A stretch of 64,000 nt of DNA from Streptomyces asiaticus (GCF_018138715.1 NZ_JAGSHX010000006.1:7192001-7256000); one strand, 5' to 3'; shown: positions 50,053 to 59,440, counted from the stretch's first letter. A program made the numbers and translations. Notes: generated by a model from the sequence alone, not told the origin.

Positions 50053-52185
50053 CTAGGACACCAGCTTGTCCAGGGTGATGGGCAGTTCCCGGATCCGGAC
50101 GCCGGTGGCGTGGTGCACGGCGTTGGCGATGGCCGCGGCGGTGCCCGTGATGCCCACCTCACCGAGGCCCTTGGCCCCCATGGGGTTGGTGTACGGATCG
50201 GACTCGTCCACCCAGTGGGCCTCGATCGAGTGGACATCGGCGGCGGAGGCGATGTGGTACTGGGCGAAGTCCTGGTTGACCACATGGCCGAACCGCGGGT
50301 CCAGCACGCTGTGTTCGTACAGCGCCATCGAGATCCCCTGGGTCATTCCGCCGATCAGCTGGGAGCGGGCCGTCTTGGGGTTGATGACCCGGCCCACGTC
50401 GAACATCCCCAGCAGCCGCGCCACCCGCACCTCGCCGGTGTCCTCGTCCACCCGTACCTCGGCGAACTGGGCGCCGAAGCTGTGCATCGCATAGCGCTCG
50501 GCCTCCGGATTGCCGCCGGACAGCTCCGTGGTGACCTCCAGCCCCTCCGCCGGCGCGACACCGCCGTGCTCGGCCTGGAGCCGGGCCCGCAGCCGGTCCG
50601 CCGCCTCCCAGATCGCGGTGCCCCAGCTGTTGATGCCCGCCGAGAACCCGGCGACCGACGCGGCCGGCAGCGCCGTGTCCCCGATCCGCACCTCCACCTG
50701 CCCTACGGGTGCGCTCACCGCGTCCGCGGCGATCTGGGTGAGCGCCGTCCAGGTGCCGGTGCCCAGGTCGGCGGCGGCGATCCGGACCGTGTAGTGGCCG
50801 TCCGGGGCGAGCCGGATCGTGGCCGCGTTGCCGGGGAAGCGGGGGGAGGGGTACGTCGAGGCGGCCACGCCGGTGCCCACCAGCCAGCGCCCCTCGCGGT
50901 GGGAACGGGGGACCGGGTCGCGCCGGTCCCAGCCGGCCCGGCGGGCGCCCTCGCGCAGACAGGCCGTCAGATGGCGGCTGGAGAACGGCAGCCCGGACTC
51001 CGGATGCACCTCCGGCTCGTTGCGGATCCGGAACTCCACCGGGTCGAGGCCGCAGGCGATGGCCATCTCGTCCAGCGCCGACTCCAGCGCGAACATCCCC
51101 TGCGCCTCGCCCGGCGCCCGCATGATCGTGGGCACCGGGACGTCCAGCGGGGCCAGCCGGTGAGTGGTGCGCCGGTGCGGCGCCGCGTACATCAACCGGG
51201 AGCAGCCGGCCACCTGCTCCGCGTACCCCTTGGCCTTGGCGGTCTGCTCGATCACCTCGTGGGAGAGCGCGGTCAGCCTGCCGTCCCGTCCGGCGCCCAG
51301 CCGGATCCGCTGGATCGACGCAGGGCGGTAGCCGACCAGGGCGAACATCTGCTGCCGGGTCAGCGAGAACTTGACCGGCCGCCGGACCATCCGGGCCGCC
51401 ATCGCGGCCAGCACGGCGTACGAATGGGGGTAGACCTTCGAGCCGAACGCGCCCCCGACATGGGGGGAGATCACCCGCACCCGCCCCGGCTCAAGACCCA
51501 GCACCCCGGAGATCAGGGCCTGGCTCATGGAGGCGCCCTGGGTGGCGCAGCGCACGATCAGCTCACCGTCCAGCCAGGTGACCACGGCGGTGTGCGGCTC
51601 CATCGGGTTGTTGTGGTACATCGGTGTGGAGTACGTGGCGTCCACCATGGTCGGCGACGCCGCCAGCGCCGTGTCCACGTCCCCCAGCACACTGTCGGCG
51701 GGCGAGCCGTCCTGGAGCTCTCCGCCGCCCGAGCCGAAGGTGGCGGCGCCCACCGGGGAGTAGAGGTCGCCGCGGTCGGCGCGCAGCACCACATCGGGGG
51801 GCCGGCTCTCGTACTCCACGCGGACGAGCCCCGCCGCGCGGCGCGCGGTCTCCAGGCTCTCGGCCACCACCGCCCCGATGAACTGGCCGCGCCAGGCGAC
51901 CTCGTCGGTCTGGAGCACCGCGAGCTCCGGATCGTCCGGGCGGGTCAGCGTGGGGGCGTTGAGGTGGCTGAGCACCGCCAGCACCCCCGGCTCCGCCTCC
52001 GCGAGCGCGCCGTCCACCCCGGTGACCCGCCCGGCGGCGATCGTGGACTGGAGCGGATACAGATAGACGGGCTGGTCGAGGGGCCATTCATAGGCGTAGG
52101 TGGCGGTCCCGGTGACCTTCTGCACACCGTCGATACGGTCCATCGGAATGCCGATGGCGCGGGGGCGTGCCGCGACGTCGCTCAT
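50053..52185 (-). CDS. Xanthine-dehydrogenase-family molybdenum-binding subunit (PaoC/YagR-like)
   Basis: 710 residues. The aldehyde-oxidase N-domain is followed by two molybdopterin-binding domains. The active-site glutamate is in GAKGLGEVGITG near residue 685. Also visible are the molybdopterin-contact GGAFGSK and MRAPGEAQGMFALES. It forms the catalytic subunit of a three-component hydroxylase with the FAD and [2Fe-2S] subunits encoded just upstream; all three genes overlap by 4 bp. Substrates of this branch are aromatic and other aldehydes or N-heterocycles. No Tat signal is seen on any subunit, unlike E. coli PaoA, so a cytoplasmic enzyme is likely. Confidence 0.94.
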   Translation of the reverse strand: MSDVAARPRAIGIPMDRIDGVQKVTGTATYAYEWPLDQPVYLYPLQSTIAAGRVTGVDGALAEAEPGVLAVLSHLNAPTLTRPDDPELAVLQTDEVAWRGQFIGAVVAESLETARRAAGLVRVEYESRPPDVVLRADRGDLYSPVGAATFGSGGGELQDGSPADSVLGDVDTALAASPTMVDATYSTPMYHNNPMEPHTAVVTWLDGELIVRCATQGASMSQALISGVLGLEPGRVRVISPHVGGAFGSKVYPHSYAVLAAMAARMVRRPVKFSLTRQQMFALVGYRPASIQRIRLGAGRDGRLTALSHEVIEQTAKAKGYAEQVAGCSRLMYAAPHRRTTHRLAPLDVPVPTIMRAPGEAQGMFALESALDEMAIACGLDPVEFRIRNEPEVHPESGLPFSSRHLTACLREGARRAGWDRRDPVPRSHREGRWLVGTGVAASTYPSPRFPGNAATIRLAPDGHYTVRIAAADLGTGTWTALTQIAADAVSAPVGQVEVRIGDTALPAASVAGFSAGINSWGTAIWEAADRLRARLQAEHGGVAPAEGLEVTTELSGGNPEAERYAMHSFGAQFAEVRVDEDTGEVRVARLLGMFDVGRVINPKTARSQLIGGMTQGISMALYEHSVLDPRFGHVVNQDFAQYHIASAADVHSIEAHWVDESDPYTNPMGAKGLGEVGITGTAAAIANAVHHATGVRIRELPITLDKLVS

Positions 52186-53171
52186 CGCGCCTCCTCCAGC
52201 AGCTCCAGCAGGGTGGCGACCATCGTGTTGCGGGCGAGCGGAACCTTGAAGGCGTTGCCCGCCAGCGGCCGCGCCGCGGCCAGCTCGGCGGCGGCCGCGT
52301 CCACGGAGCTCTCCCGCGTGGCGGGCGCGCCGCGCAGCACCGCCTCGGCCGTGATGGCCCGCCAGGGCTTGTGCGCCACCCCGCCCAGCGCGATCGCTAC
52401 GTCCCGTACCGCCCCGTCGGTGACCTCCAGCGCGGCGGCGACCGAGACCAGCGCGAAGGCGTACGAGGCGCGGTCGCGCACCTTGCGGTAGCGGGAGCGG
52501 GTCGCGGCGTGCGGGGGCGGCAGCTCCACCCCGGTGATCAGCTCACCGCGCTCCAGGACGGTGTCGCGGTCGGGGGTGTCCTCCGGCAGCCGGTACAGCT
52601 GGGTCAGCGGGATCCGCCGCTCGGCGGCCGGGCCGGCCACCGTCACCACCGCGTCCAGCGCGGCCAGCGCGACGGCCATGTCGGAGGGGTGGGTGGCCAC
52701 ACAGGCGGGGGAGGCGCCCAGGATCGCCATATCGCGCTGATAGCCCTGCACCGCCGAGCAGCCCGAACCCGGTATGCGCTTGTTGCAGGGGGTGGTGACG
52801 TTCTGGAAGTACGGGCAGCGGGTGCGCTGGAGCAGATTGCCGCCGGTGGTGGCGAGGTTGCGCAGCTGGCCCGAGGCGCCCGAGAGGAGCGCCTGGGAGA
52901 GCACCGGATAGCGCCGCCGGACCCGTAGGTCGGCGGCCAGATCGCTGTTGGGCACCGCCGCGCCGATCCGCAGCCCCCCGTCGGGCAGCTCCTCGATCCG
53001 GTCCGAGGTCAGCCGCCGGACGTCGATCAGCATCTCCGGGGTCGTCACCTCAAGACGCATCAGATCGACCAGATTGGTGCCCCCGGCCAGATAGGCCGCC
53101 TCGGGTTCCCTCACCAGGGTGGCGACGGCCGCCGGCACCTCATCGGCGCGTTCGTAGCGAAAGGGCTTCAT
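52182..53171 (-). CDS. Molybdenum hydroxylase FAD subunit with extra [4Fe-4S] insertion (PaoB/YagS-like)
   Basis: 329 residues from ATG 53171. FAD-binding AGGTNLVDLMRLEV and ATTGGNLLQRTRCPYF are typical. The insertion CPYFQNVTTPCNKRIPGSGC supplies cysteines for the additional [4Fe-4S] cluster that characterises PaoB/YagS and 4-hydroxybenzoyl-CoA reductase beta subunits. It relays electrons from molybdenum through the [2Fe-2S] subunit to an acceptor. Coupled on both sides by ATGA overlaps. Confidence 0.94.
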   Translation of the reverse strand: MKPFRYERADEVPAAVATLVREPEAAYLAGGTNLVDLMRLEVTTPEMLIDVRRLTSDRIEELPDGGLRIGAAVPNSDLAADLRVRRRYPVLSQALLSGASGQLRNLATTGGNLLQRTRCPYFQNVTTPCNKRIPGSGCSAVQGYQRDMAILGASPACVATHPSDMAVALAALDAVVTVAGPAAERRIPLTQLYRLPEDTPDRDTVLERGELITGVELPPPHAATRSRYRKVRDRASYAFALVSVAAALEVTDGAVRDVAIALGGVAHKPWRAITAEAVLRGAPATRESSVDAAAAELAAARPLAGNAFKVPLARNTMVATLLELLEEAR

Positions 53172-53674
53172 CGGTGCGCCACCTCCGCGATCGCCGGGAC
53201 GATGTTCGCGTACGCGGCGCAGCGGCACAGATTGCCGCTCATCCGCTCGGCGATCTCCTCGTCGTCGAGCACCACATCGGTGGCGCCGGGGTCCTTGCTC
53301 GCGGCGCTGGGCCAGCCCTCCCCGGCCTCCTGGAGCATCCCGGCCGCCGAGACGATCTGACCGGGTGTGCAGTAGCCGCACTGGAAGGCGTCATGGGCGA
53401 TGAACGACCGCTGGAGCGGATGCAGCTCACCGTCGGTGAGCCCGGCCGCCGTGACGATGTCCGCGCCCTGGTGGGCGACGGCCAGCGCGAGGCAGCCGAG
53501 GATCCGGCGGCCGTCGAGCAGCAGGGTGCAGGCGCCGCACTGTCCGTGGTCGCAGCCCTTCTTGGGGCTGGTGTTCCCCAGCTGTTCGCGCAGGGCGTCC
53601 AGTAGCGACGTACGGGTGTCGACGGTGAGGCGGTGCTCGGTCCCGTCCACCCGGAGCTCGATCTCGAGGTCCAT
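53168..53674 (-). CDS. Molybdenum hydroxylase [2Fe-2S] subunit (PaoA/YagT-like)
   Basis: 168 residues. The plant-type [2Fe-2S] motif GCDHGQCGACTLLLDG lies near residue 40, and the second cluster domain has FQCGYCTPGQI and GNLCRCAAYANI. It is the first gene of a four-gene leftward operon with the FAD subunit, the molybdenum subunit and the NmrA-like protein. A dedicated insertion chaperone (PaoD/XdhC) is missing here. Confidence 0.95.
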   Translation of the reverse strand: MDLEIELRVDGTEHRLTVDTRTSLLDALREQLGNTSPKKGCDHGQCGACTLLLDGRRILGCLALAVAHQGADIVTAAGLTDGELHPLQRSFIAHDAFQCGYCTPGQIVSAAGMLQEAGEGWPSAASKDPGATDVVLDDEEIAERMSGNLCRCAAYANIVPAIAEVAHR

Positions 53675-53854
53675 GGTCCCTACCCTTGATCGTCGTCCTT
53701 CGGAACGTCACGCGGCACCTCCATTCTCGGACATATGCGTACTGATCGCCCGTTCGGCGGTATGGTCACGCCGGGACTCCGCACCGATACGGGCCGCGGC
53801 CCACGCCCGGTCGACACCGGTGGACCAGGCCGCGGCCCGGGGCCAGGGCCTCCT

Positions 53855-54511
53855 TCAGGTGCGCTGGATCACGGCTTCCAGATGGGGCAGATAGTGGTCC
53901 ATGCGATCCCGCTTGGTGAGCAGATACGGGAGGTTCTCCTTGTGCGGAGTCATCAGCAGCGGCACCTGCTCGCTGACCCGGACGCCGTGCCGCAGCAGCG
54001 CGTCCCGCTTCTGGGGGTTGTTGGACAGCAGCCGCACGGAGCGCACCTCGAGGTCGTGCAGGACGTCCGCCGCCACCTTGTAGTCGCGGGCGTCGGCCGG
54101 CAGGCCGAGGGCGAGGTTGGCCTCGACGGTGTCCAGCCCCTCGGACTGGAGCTTCATCGCCTGGAGCTTGGCGAGCAGCCCGATGCCGCGCCCCTCATGG
54201 CCCCTCAGATACACCAGAACGCCCCGGCCTTCGGCCACGATCGCCTTCAGCGCGGCGGAGAGCTGGTCGCCGCACTCGCAGTGACGGGAGCCGAACGCGT
54301 CTCCGGTGAGGCACTCGGAATGCAGCCGGGTAAGCGCTTCCTCCCCGCCGACATCGCCGTATACCAGCGCTATTTGTTCATCGCCGCGCACGAGGTCCCG
54401 ATAGCCGATCGCGAGAAAGTCGCCATGCTTCGTGGCCAGCCGGACATTCACCACTCGTTCGACACCCGAGGTGCGGGTGTCGACATCGAACACACCATCA
54501 CTTTCTGTCAT
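53855..54511 (-). CDS. GTP cyclohydrolase II, FAPy-forming type (RibA homologue)
   Basis: 218 residues. The zinc cysteines are Cys67, Cys78 and Cys80 in SECLTGDAFGSRHCECGDQL, and GRGIGLLAKLQAM with DTVEAN follows. The residue equal to E. coli RibA Tyr105 is Met119. In S. coelicolor, the paralogue SCO6655 with methionine at this position releases the formylated pyrimidine (FAPy) instead of the deformylated product. The enzyme should therefore open GTP but keep the formyl group. The divergent creatininase-family hydrolase, 97 bp away, is the obvious deformylase. Because a housekeeping riboflavin RibA is not expected here, I infer a secondary-metabolic role. Confidence 0.9.
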   Translation of the reverse strand: MTESDGVFDVDTRTSGVERVVNVRLATKHGDFLAIGYRDLVRGDEQIALVYGDVGGEEALTRLHSECLTGDAFGSRHCECGDQLSAALKAIVAEGRGVLVYLRGHEGRGIGLLAKLQAMKLQSEGLDTVEANLALGLPADARDYKVAADVLHDLEVRSVRLLSNNPQKRDALLRHGVRVSEQVPLLMTPHKENLPYLLTKRDRMDHYLPHLEAVIQRT

Positions 54512-54608
54512 GTCCCGATCTTATCTGGAAAACCACCGCCCTTGTACAGGAGAATGAGAAAGCCGCAGCAACAAGCTGTCCGGCCGACGTATGAAAGGTC
54601 CACGAGAT

Positions 54609-55361
54609 ATGAGCGGTTCGGGAACGCGCCCGCAGGCCGGCATGGTGTTGCCGACACGGACGACGGAGGAAGTGCGGGCCGACCGGCCTGAGGTCGCCGT
54701 TCTTCCCGTAGGCAGCTTCGAACAACACGGCGCCTTTCTCCCGCTGGTGACCGACACGGTCATCGCCTGCACGGTCGCGGCGGAGATCGCGGCCGCGTAC
54801 CCGGTGCTCCAGCTGCCCCCGGTGACGGTCTCCTGCTCCCATGAACACGCCGCCTGGCCAGGGACGGTGTCGATTTCCGCGGCCACCCTCTACGCCGTCG
54901 TCCGCGATATCGCGGACTCCCTCAGGCGCTCGGGTATACGCGGTCTGATTCTGGTGAACGGACACGGCGGAAATTACGTACTGCGCAACATCGTTCAGGA
55001 ATCCGCTGGCACTGACTTCCGCATGGCGCTATTCCCCGGATCGGCCGACTGGGAGGCCGCAAGGACACGTGCCGGAGTACGCACCCCGGCCAACAGCGAT
55101 ATGCATGCGGGCGAACTGGAGACATCGATCCTCCTGCATGCCCATCCGGAACTCGTACGGCCCGGCCATGAAACCTCCGACTGGATATCCGACGATCGGA
55201 AACATCTGCTCACCCTCGGTATGTCCGCCTATACCGAAACCGGAGTCGTCGGCCGTCCGTCCAGGGCGTCCGCGGACAAGGGAAAGGAACTCCTGGCCGG
55301 GCTCGTCGACTGCTTCGCCGAGTATCTTTCCCTGGTCGGTGCCGAGAAGGAGGCGGGATGA
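54609..55361 (+). CDS. Creatininase-family amidohydrolase (candidate FAPy deformylase)
   Basis: 250 residues from ATG 54609; ATG 54591 is a possible earlier start. Metal ligands are evident: GSFEQHGAFLPLVTD (Glu, His, Asp), LVNGHGGN and DMHAGELETS (His and Glu). The family includes creatininase, MftE and archaeal ArfB, which deformylates the FAPy product of a GTP cyclohydrolase. Position beside a Met-type GTP cyclohydrolase II fits this last activity. The stop overlaps the RibD-type gene by 4 bp. Confidence 0.88.
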   Translation: MSGSGTRPQAGMVLPTRTTEEVRADRPEVAVLPVGSFEQHGAFLPLVTDTVIACTVAAEIAAAYPVLQLPPVTVSCSHEHAAWPGTVSISAATLYAVVRDIADSLRRSGIRGLILVNGHGGNYVLRNIVQESAGTDFRMALFPGSADWEAARTRAGVRTPANSDMHAGELETSILLHAHPELVRPGHETSDWISDDRKHLLTLGMSAYTETGVVGRPSRASADKGKELLAGLVDCFAEYLSLVGAEKEAG

Positions 55362-56404
55362 CCTTCCTGGAGACGGAAGAGGCATGGGAGCGGCTGCGCT
55401 CCGTCCGGACCGAGTCGGACGCGGGGGCCGCCGGTCTGGTCCGGGGCCCGGACGGCCGGTGGCGGTGGAGCGAGGCCGCCTCGCCGGAGGCCCGGCTCCT
55501 GGTCGACCGCTATCTCCCGCTGTGCCTGGCCGGGCCGGGGCTGACCATCGCTCAGCTCGGCCAGAGCCTGGACGGCTTCATCGCCACCCGCACCGGCGAC
55601 GCCGACTACGTCACCGGTGAGGAGGACCGCCGCCATCTCCACCGGCTGCGCGCCCTCGCCGACGCGGTGGTCGTCGGGGCCGGCACCGCCGTAGCGGACG
55701 ACCCCCAGCTGACCGTGCGCGCCTGCGCGGGCGCCCACCCGGTGCGGGTCGTGCTCGATCCGCGCGGACGGGTGCCGCTCGACCGACGGGTGTTCACCGA
55801 TGGCTCAGCTCCGACCCTGTGGGTGGTGGGCACCACCGGTGAGCGCCGGCCGGCGCCGCCGGACGGCGTGGACGTGCTGACGCTTGAGGACCCGGACGCC
55901 TTTGCCCCCCACCACCTGGTGCGGGCGCTTCGGCGGCGCGGGCTCGGCCGGATTCTCGTCGAGGGCGGCGGGGTCACCGTGTCGCGCTTCCTGCACGCGG
56001 GGGCGCTGCACCGGCTCTACGTCACCGTGGCCCCGGTCCTGCTCGGCGACGGCATCCCCGGACTGCGCTTCGACGGGACGACGGTCATGCGGAACGCGCT
56101 CCGCCCGCCCGTCCGCCGCGACACCCTCGGCGAGGACACCCTCTTCGAACTCGACCTGTCGGCCCCGCAGCCGGCCGTAACCCTGGACGGCCAGCACCAC
56201 GACACCGGGGAGGCTCGCGGCGAAGGTGAGCACCCCGTAGACCACGGCCACGGTCAGCCCCTGGCTCGCGCCGAGGCCCGCGGCGCCGAAGGCCCAGGCG
56301 GTCACGCCCTCGCGGGGGCCCCAGCCGCCGACGTTCAGCGGCAGGGCCATGGCGATCAGGGCGAGCACCATCAGGGGCACCAGCTCGGTCAGCGGGGCGT
56401 CTGA
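55358..56404 (+). CDS. RibD-type pyrimidine reductase with antisense C-terminal extension
   Basis: 348 residues. The reductase core (LTIAQLGQSLDGFIATRTGD, RLRALADAVVVGAGTAVADDPQLT, ILVEGGGVTVSRFLHAGALHRLYVTVAPVLLG) is complete and would normally finish near 56170 after TLFELDLSA. The frame has no stop there. It continues 77 codons into DNA that encodes, on the other strand, the end of the flippase-like protein. RibD-type reductases reduce the ribosyl to a ribitylamino pyrimidine using NADPH. In sequence with GTP cyclohydrolase II and the deformylase it would give a ribitylamino-pyrimidine. The tail is probably non-functional; whether it results from a deletion of both stop codons deserves a check. 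Confidence 0.85.
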   Translation: MTFLETEEAWERLRSVRTESDAGAAGLVRGPDGRWRWSEAASPEARLLVDRYLPLCLAGPGLTIAQLGQSLDGFIATRTGDADYVTGEEDRRHLHRLRALADAVVVGAGTAVADDPQLTVRACAGAHPVRVVLDPRGRVPLDRRVFTDGSAPTLWVVGTTGERRPAPPDGVDVLTLEDPDAFAPHHLVRALRRRGLGRILVEGGGVTVSRFLHAGALHRLYVTVAPVLLGDGIPGLRFDGTTVMRNALRPPVRRDTLGEDTLFELDLSAPQPAVTLDGQHHDTGEARGEGEHPVDHGHGQPLARAEARGAEGPGGHALAGAPAADVQRQGHGDQGEHHQGHQLGQRGV

Positions 56405-57109
56405 CCCCGCCACCCGCGCGGCCAGGACGAACGTCGTCAGATGCCCGGCCAGCACCACCACCGAGGAGATCACCACCCCCGGCCAGCTGCCCCGGGCCAG
56501 CAGCCCGCGGCGCGCCTCGAGGAGCGCGCCGCGGACCGCGCCCCGCCGCCGCCCGGCCACCGGCGCCGCGCGGCGGCGGCGCCGGACGGCCACCACCGCG
56601 AGGAGCGCCAGGACGCACACCGCGGCCAGTGCCCATGCCGCGGCCGGCCCGCCGATCAGCCGGCCGGTGTGCTCCAGCGCCAGGGAGGGGTGGGCCAGCA
56701 GGATCGCCACCCCCACCGCGATCAGCACCACCTGGCCCGCGACCCGCTCCAGCACCACCGCGCGCACGCCCCGGCCGACATCCCCCGCGTCCCGCCCGTG
56801 CCGCACCGCGCGGTGCACATCGCCGAGCACCCCGCCGGGCAGCGCGGCGTTGAGGAACAGCGCGCGGTAGTAGTCGGCGACGGCCGGGCCCAGCGGCAGC
56901 CGGATCCGCAGCCCCCGCGCCACCAGACACCAGCGCCAGGCGCTGAAGACCGTGGTGAGCAGGCCGAGGCCGACCGCCGCCAGCAGGGTGGGCCCGTCGA
57001 TGGTGCGCAAGCCGTCCACGAAGGCCCCGGTGCCCAGCCGCCACAGCACCACCCCGAGGATGGCGACGCCCGCGGCCGCCCCGAGCCGGGCCCGCAGCGC
57101 GCCGGTCAC
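55805..57109 (-). CDS. Flippase-like (AglD/LPG-synthase-type) membrane protein, over-extended C-terminus
   Basis: GTG start at 57109 overlapping the methyltransferase stop (GTGA). About 310 residues with eight hydrophobic helices, including LLAAVGLGLLTTVFSAWRW, FLNAALPGGVLGDVHRAVRHG, and ALPLNVGGWGPREGV, identify the UPF0104/lysylphosphatidylglycerol-synthase-transmembrane family. The family-typical end is near 56175 (AVQGYGRLRGR). As with the convergent RibD gene, no stop occurs there and the frame runs on to 55805 through the antisense of RibD. Members flip or modify lipid-linked compounds. In this cluster it may handle a lipid-linked form of the pyrimidine product. Confidence 0.8.
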   Translation of the reverse strand: MTGALRARLGAAAGVAILGVVLWRLGTGAFVDGLRTIDGPTLLAAVGLGLLTTVFSAWRWCLVARGLRIRLPLGPAVADYYRALFLNAALPGGVLGDVHRAVRHGRDAGDVGRGVRAVVLERVAGQVVLIAVGVAILLAHPSLALEHTGRLIGGPAAAWALAAVCVLALLAVVAVRRRRRAAPVAGRRRGAVRGALLEARRGLLARGSWPGVVISSVVVLAGHLTTFVLAARVAGSDAPLTELVPLMVLALIAMALPLNVGGWGPREGVTAWAFGAAGLGASQGLTVAVVYGVLTFAASLPGVVVLAVQGYGRLRGRQVEFEEGVLAEGVAADGRAERVPHDRRPVEAQSGDAVAEQDRGHGDVEPVQRPRVQEARHGDPAALDENPAEPAPPKRPHQVVGGKGVRVLKRQHVHAVRRRRPALTGGAHHPQGRS

Positions 57110-57942
57110 GCGGCCGCCCCCAGCGTGCGGGGCGCGGGCAGCGCCAGCAGATCGTGGTGGTGCACCACCACCCGCAGCGCGCCCGCCGCGGCCATCGCCA
57201 GCCGGCGGCGCAGATACGCCTCGGCGTGCGCGCCGAGCTCCGGCCGGTGGTCCACGGCCGCGCCCACCCAGCCCCGCAGCCACTCGGCCGTCAGCGCGGA
57301 GTGCTCGGCGCCCAGCACCCAGGGGCTGGCATGGGTCCGTACCGTCGCGCCGTGCCGGGCGAACGCCTCGGAGGCCACCGCCATCGCGTCGGGGCCCACC
57401 AGACCGCCACGCCGCTGATGCGCGTTGAACGCCTCGGTGATCTCCGCGTCCATCGGGTCGGCCGGGGTGAGCTCGACCCGCCCCACCACGGACAGCGCCA
57501 GCAGCGCCGGGCACTCCGCCTCGGCGCAGGCCGCGGCGATCCCGTCCACCTCCTCGGGGGTGAGCACGTCCAGCAGCGCGGACGCCGTCACCAGCGAGGC
57601 GCCGTCCAGCGTGCTCGCGGTCAGCCGGGAGAGGTCGCCGCGCGCCGTCGCGACGGTGATGCGGCTGCCGTCGGTGGCCGCCCGGGGCATCCGCACCGCC
57701 GCCCGGTCCAGCAGATCGGGGTCGCGGTCGTGCAGGATCCACAGCTGCGGACCGCTCAGCCGGGGCGCCAGCCAGCGCCCCATGGAACCGGTGCCGCAGC
57801 CCAGGTCGTGGATCACCAGCGGCGGGCCGGACAGCCGGGGGCCGAGCGCCTCGAGGAGTTCGGGGGAACGGGCCGCCGCGTCGGCGCCCTCCCGCAGCTC
57901 CAGCCAGTCGGGGGTGTAACGCGGTACGTCGGTCGTCTTCAC
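57106..57942 (-). CDS. SAM-dependent methyltransferase
   Basis: 278 residues, GTG start overlapping the glycosyltransferase stop (GTGA). The class I motif VIHDLGCGTGSMGRWLAPRL is intact near residue 43, and LWILHDRDPDLLDRA and LVTASALLDVLTPEEVD supply the remaining adenosine-binding positions. The last third is longer than usual and Ala/His-rich. It is the middle of a tightly coupled leftward chain: dehydrogenase, PTPS-like protein, glycosyltransferase, methyltransferase, flippase. The substrate is probably the small-molecule product of this cluster. Confidence 0.9.
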   Translation of the reverse strand: MKTTDVPRYTPDWLELREGADAAARSPELLEALGPRLSGPPLVIHDLGCGTGSMGRWLAPRLSGPQLWILHDRDPDLLDRAAVRMPRAATDGSRITVATARGDLSRLTASTLDGASLVTASALLDVLTPEEVDGIAAACAEAECPALLALSVVGRVELTPADPMDAEITEAFNAHQRRGGLVGPDAMAVASEAFARHGATVRTHASPWVLGAEHSALTAEWLRGWVGAAVDHRPELGAHAEAYLRRRLAMAAAGALRVVVHHHDLLALPAPRTLGAAA

Positions 57943-59045
57943 GCGGCCCTCCGCGGTTCGTCTCGGAGCTGTTCCAGCGCACCGGCCAGATTGCGGGTGG
58001 TGTTCTCCCACCCGGCCAGCGCGGTGCGCCGCTCGTGCGCGGCGGCGGTGAGCCGGCGGCGCGCACCGGGGTCGCCCAGCCAGCGGCGCAGCGCCGCCGT
58101 GAGCGCGTCGGGGTCGTCCGGGTCGACGAGGATGCCCGGCACCCTGCCGTCGGGCGCCTGCCCGACCGCCTCCGGAACCCCGCCGACGGCCGTGGCCAGC
58201 ACCGGGATCCCCCGGGCGAGCGCCTCGGTCACCGCCATGCCGTAGGTCTCGGCGTACGAGGCGAGCACCATCGCGTCGGCGGAGGCGTAGCCGGCGTCCA
58301 GCTCGGCGCCGGTCCTGGGGCCGAGCAGATGCACCCGGTCGGCCACGCCCAGCTTCTCGACCAGCTCCCGGAGCCGGGCGGCGTACTCCGGGTTCTGCTC
58401 GAGCGATCCCACACAGTCGCAAGCCCAGGGCAGGTCATCGATCCGCGCGAGCGCCTCGACCAGCCGCAGTTGCCCCTTGCGCGGGGTCACCGAGGCCACG
58501 CACAGCAGCCGCGAGCCGTCGCCGCCGGAGGAGGCGAGCGGCGCGATGTCGGCGCCGGGCGCCGCCACATGGACCCGGTCCGGGACCAGCCCGTGCAGAG
58601 CCACCAGCCGCCCGGCCGCCCAGGCGCTGGTGGCCACCACCGTCCGCACCGCGCGCAGCGTCCGGCCCTCCAGCGCCTTCAGATCATCGGCCCGGCCGGG
58701 GGCCAGCCCCGTCTCGTCGCTCAGCGGCAGATGCACCAGCACCGACAGCCGCAGCCGCTGGGCCTGCGGAACGACGATGTACGGGAGCGCACAGGCCACC
58801 AGCCCGTCGAGCAGGACGAGCGTGCCGTCCGCCAGCGTGGTCAGGAGCCGGGTCAGCTCGGCGCGGGCGGCCGGGCCCGGCTGGGGCCAGTCGCCCGCGA
58901 TGGCGTGCTCCTCGACCCGCCAGCCGGAGCCGGGCAGATCCCGGCAGATCCGCCGGTCGTAGACGTTGCCGCCGCTCGGCGTGGCCGGGTCGGCCACGCT
59001 GCCGGGCATCACGAAGTGCACCGTGCGCGGTGCGGCCGGGTTCAT
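57939..59045 (-). CDS. Glycosyltransferase family 4
   Basis: 368 residues. GT-B features: an N-terminal [15 protein letters not shown], the hinge region [23 protein letters not shown] near residue 195, and EX7E-type [27 protein letters not shown] near residue 270. Such enzymes transfer a sugar from a nucleotide donor. The stop overlaps the methyltransferase start and the ATG overlaps the PTPS-like stop, each by 4 bp, so production is tightly coordinated. The acceptor is likely the pyrimidine/pterin-like product or its lipid carrier. Confidence 0.92.
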   Translation of the reverse strand: MNPAAPRTVHFVMPGSVADPATPSGGNVYDRRICRDLPGSGWRVEEHAIAGDWPQPGPAARAELTRLLTTLADGTLVLLDGLVACALPYIVVPQAQRLRLSVLVHLPLSDETGLAPGRADDLKALEGRTLRAVRTVVATSAWAAGRLVALHGLVPDRVHVAAPGADIAPLASSGGDGSRLLCVASVTPRKGQLRLVEALARIDDLPWACDCVGSLEQNPEYAARLRELVEKLGVADRVHLLGPRTGAELDAGYASADAMVLASYAETYGMAVTEALARGIPVLATAVGGVPEAVGQAPDGRVPGILVDPDDPDALTAALRRWLGDPGARRRLTAAAHERRTALAGWENTTRNLAGALEQLRDEPRRAA

Positions 59046-59440
59046 AGGCCACGCTCGTAACTCGCCCAGGCGACATGTGACTCATGCAGCGTGACGGAGA
59101 TCCCGGACAGGCCCTGGGCGCCCTCGCCCAGCGCACCCGAGCCGACCCGCTCGGCGAGGCGGTCGGCGATCACCTTGGCGAGGAACTCGGTGGAGGTGTT
59201 GATCCCCTTGAAGTCGGGTTCGTCGTCGAGGTTGCGATAGCTGAGCGCGCCGCACACCTCCCCGAGCTCACGGGTGGCCAGGCCGATGTCGACGACGATG
59301 TTGTCGTCGTCCAACTCGGCACGGCGGAAGGTGGCGTCCACGAGGAACGTCGCCCCGTGCAACCGCTGCGCGGGTCCGAAGACCTCGCCGCGAAAACTGT
59401 GAGCGATCATGATGTGATCGCGAACGGTGATGCTGAACAA
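59042..59440 (-). CDS. 6-pyruvoyltetrahydropterin synthase/QueD homologue with altered active site
   Basis: 132 residues of T-fold type. Canonical enzymes use three zinc histidines (one early, two in an HGH) and a cysteine four residues before that HGH. Here His14 and His28 are retained, but the second histidine of HGH is Ala30 and the cysteine position is Ala24 (PAQRLHGA). The C-terminal [14 protein letters not shown] keeps the pterin-anchoring Glu. The protein may bind a pterin/pyrimidine without the usual elimination chemistry, or use another metal site. Real gene: coupled on its downstream side and well biased. Confidence 0.88.
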   Translation of the reverse strand: MFSITVRDHIMIAHSFRGEVFGPAQRLHGATFLVDATFRRAELDDDNIVVDIGLATRELGEVCGALSYRNLDDEPDFKGINTSTEFLAKVIADRLAERVGSGALGEGAQGLSGISVTLHESHVAWASYERGL

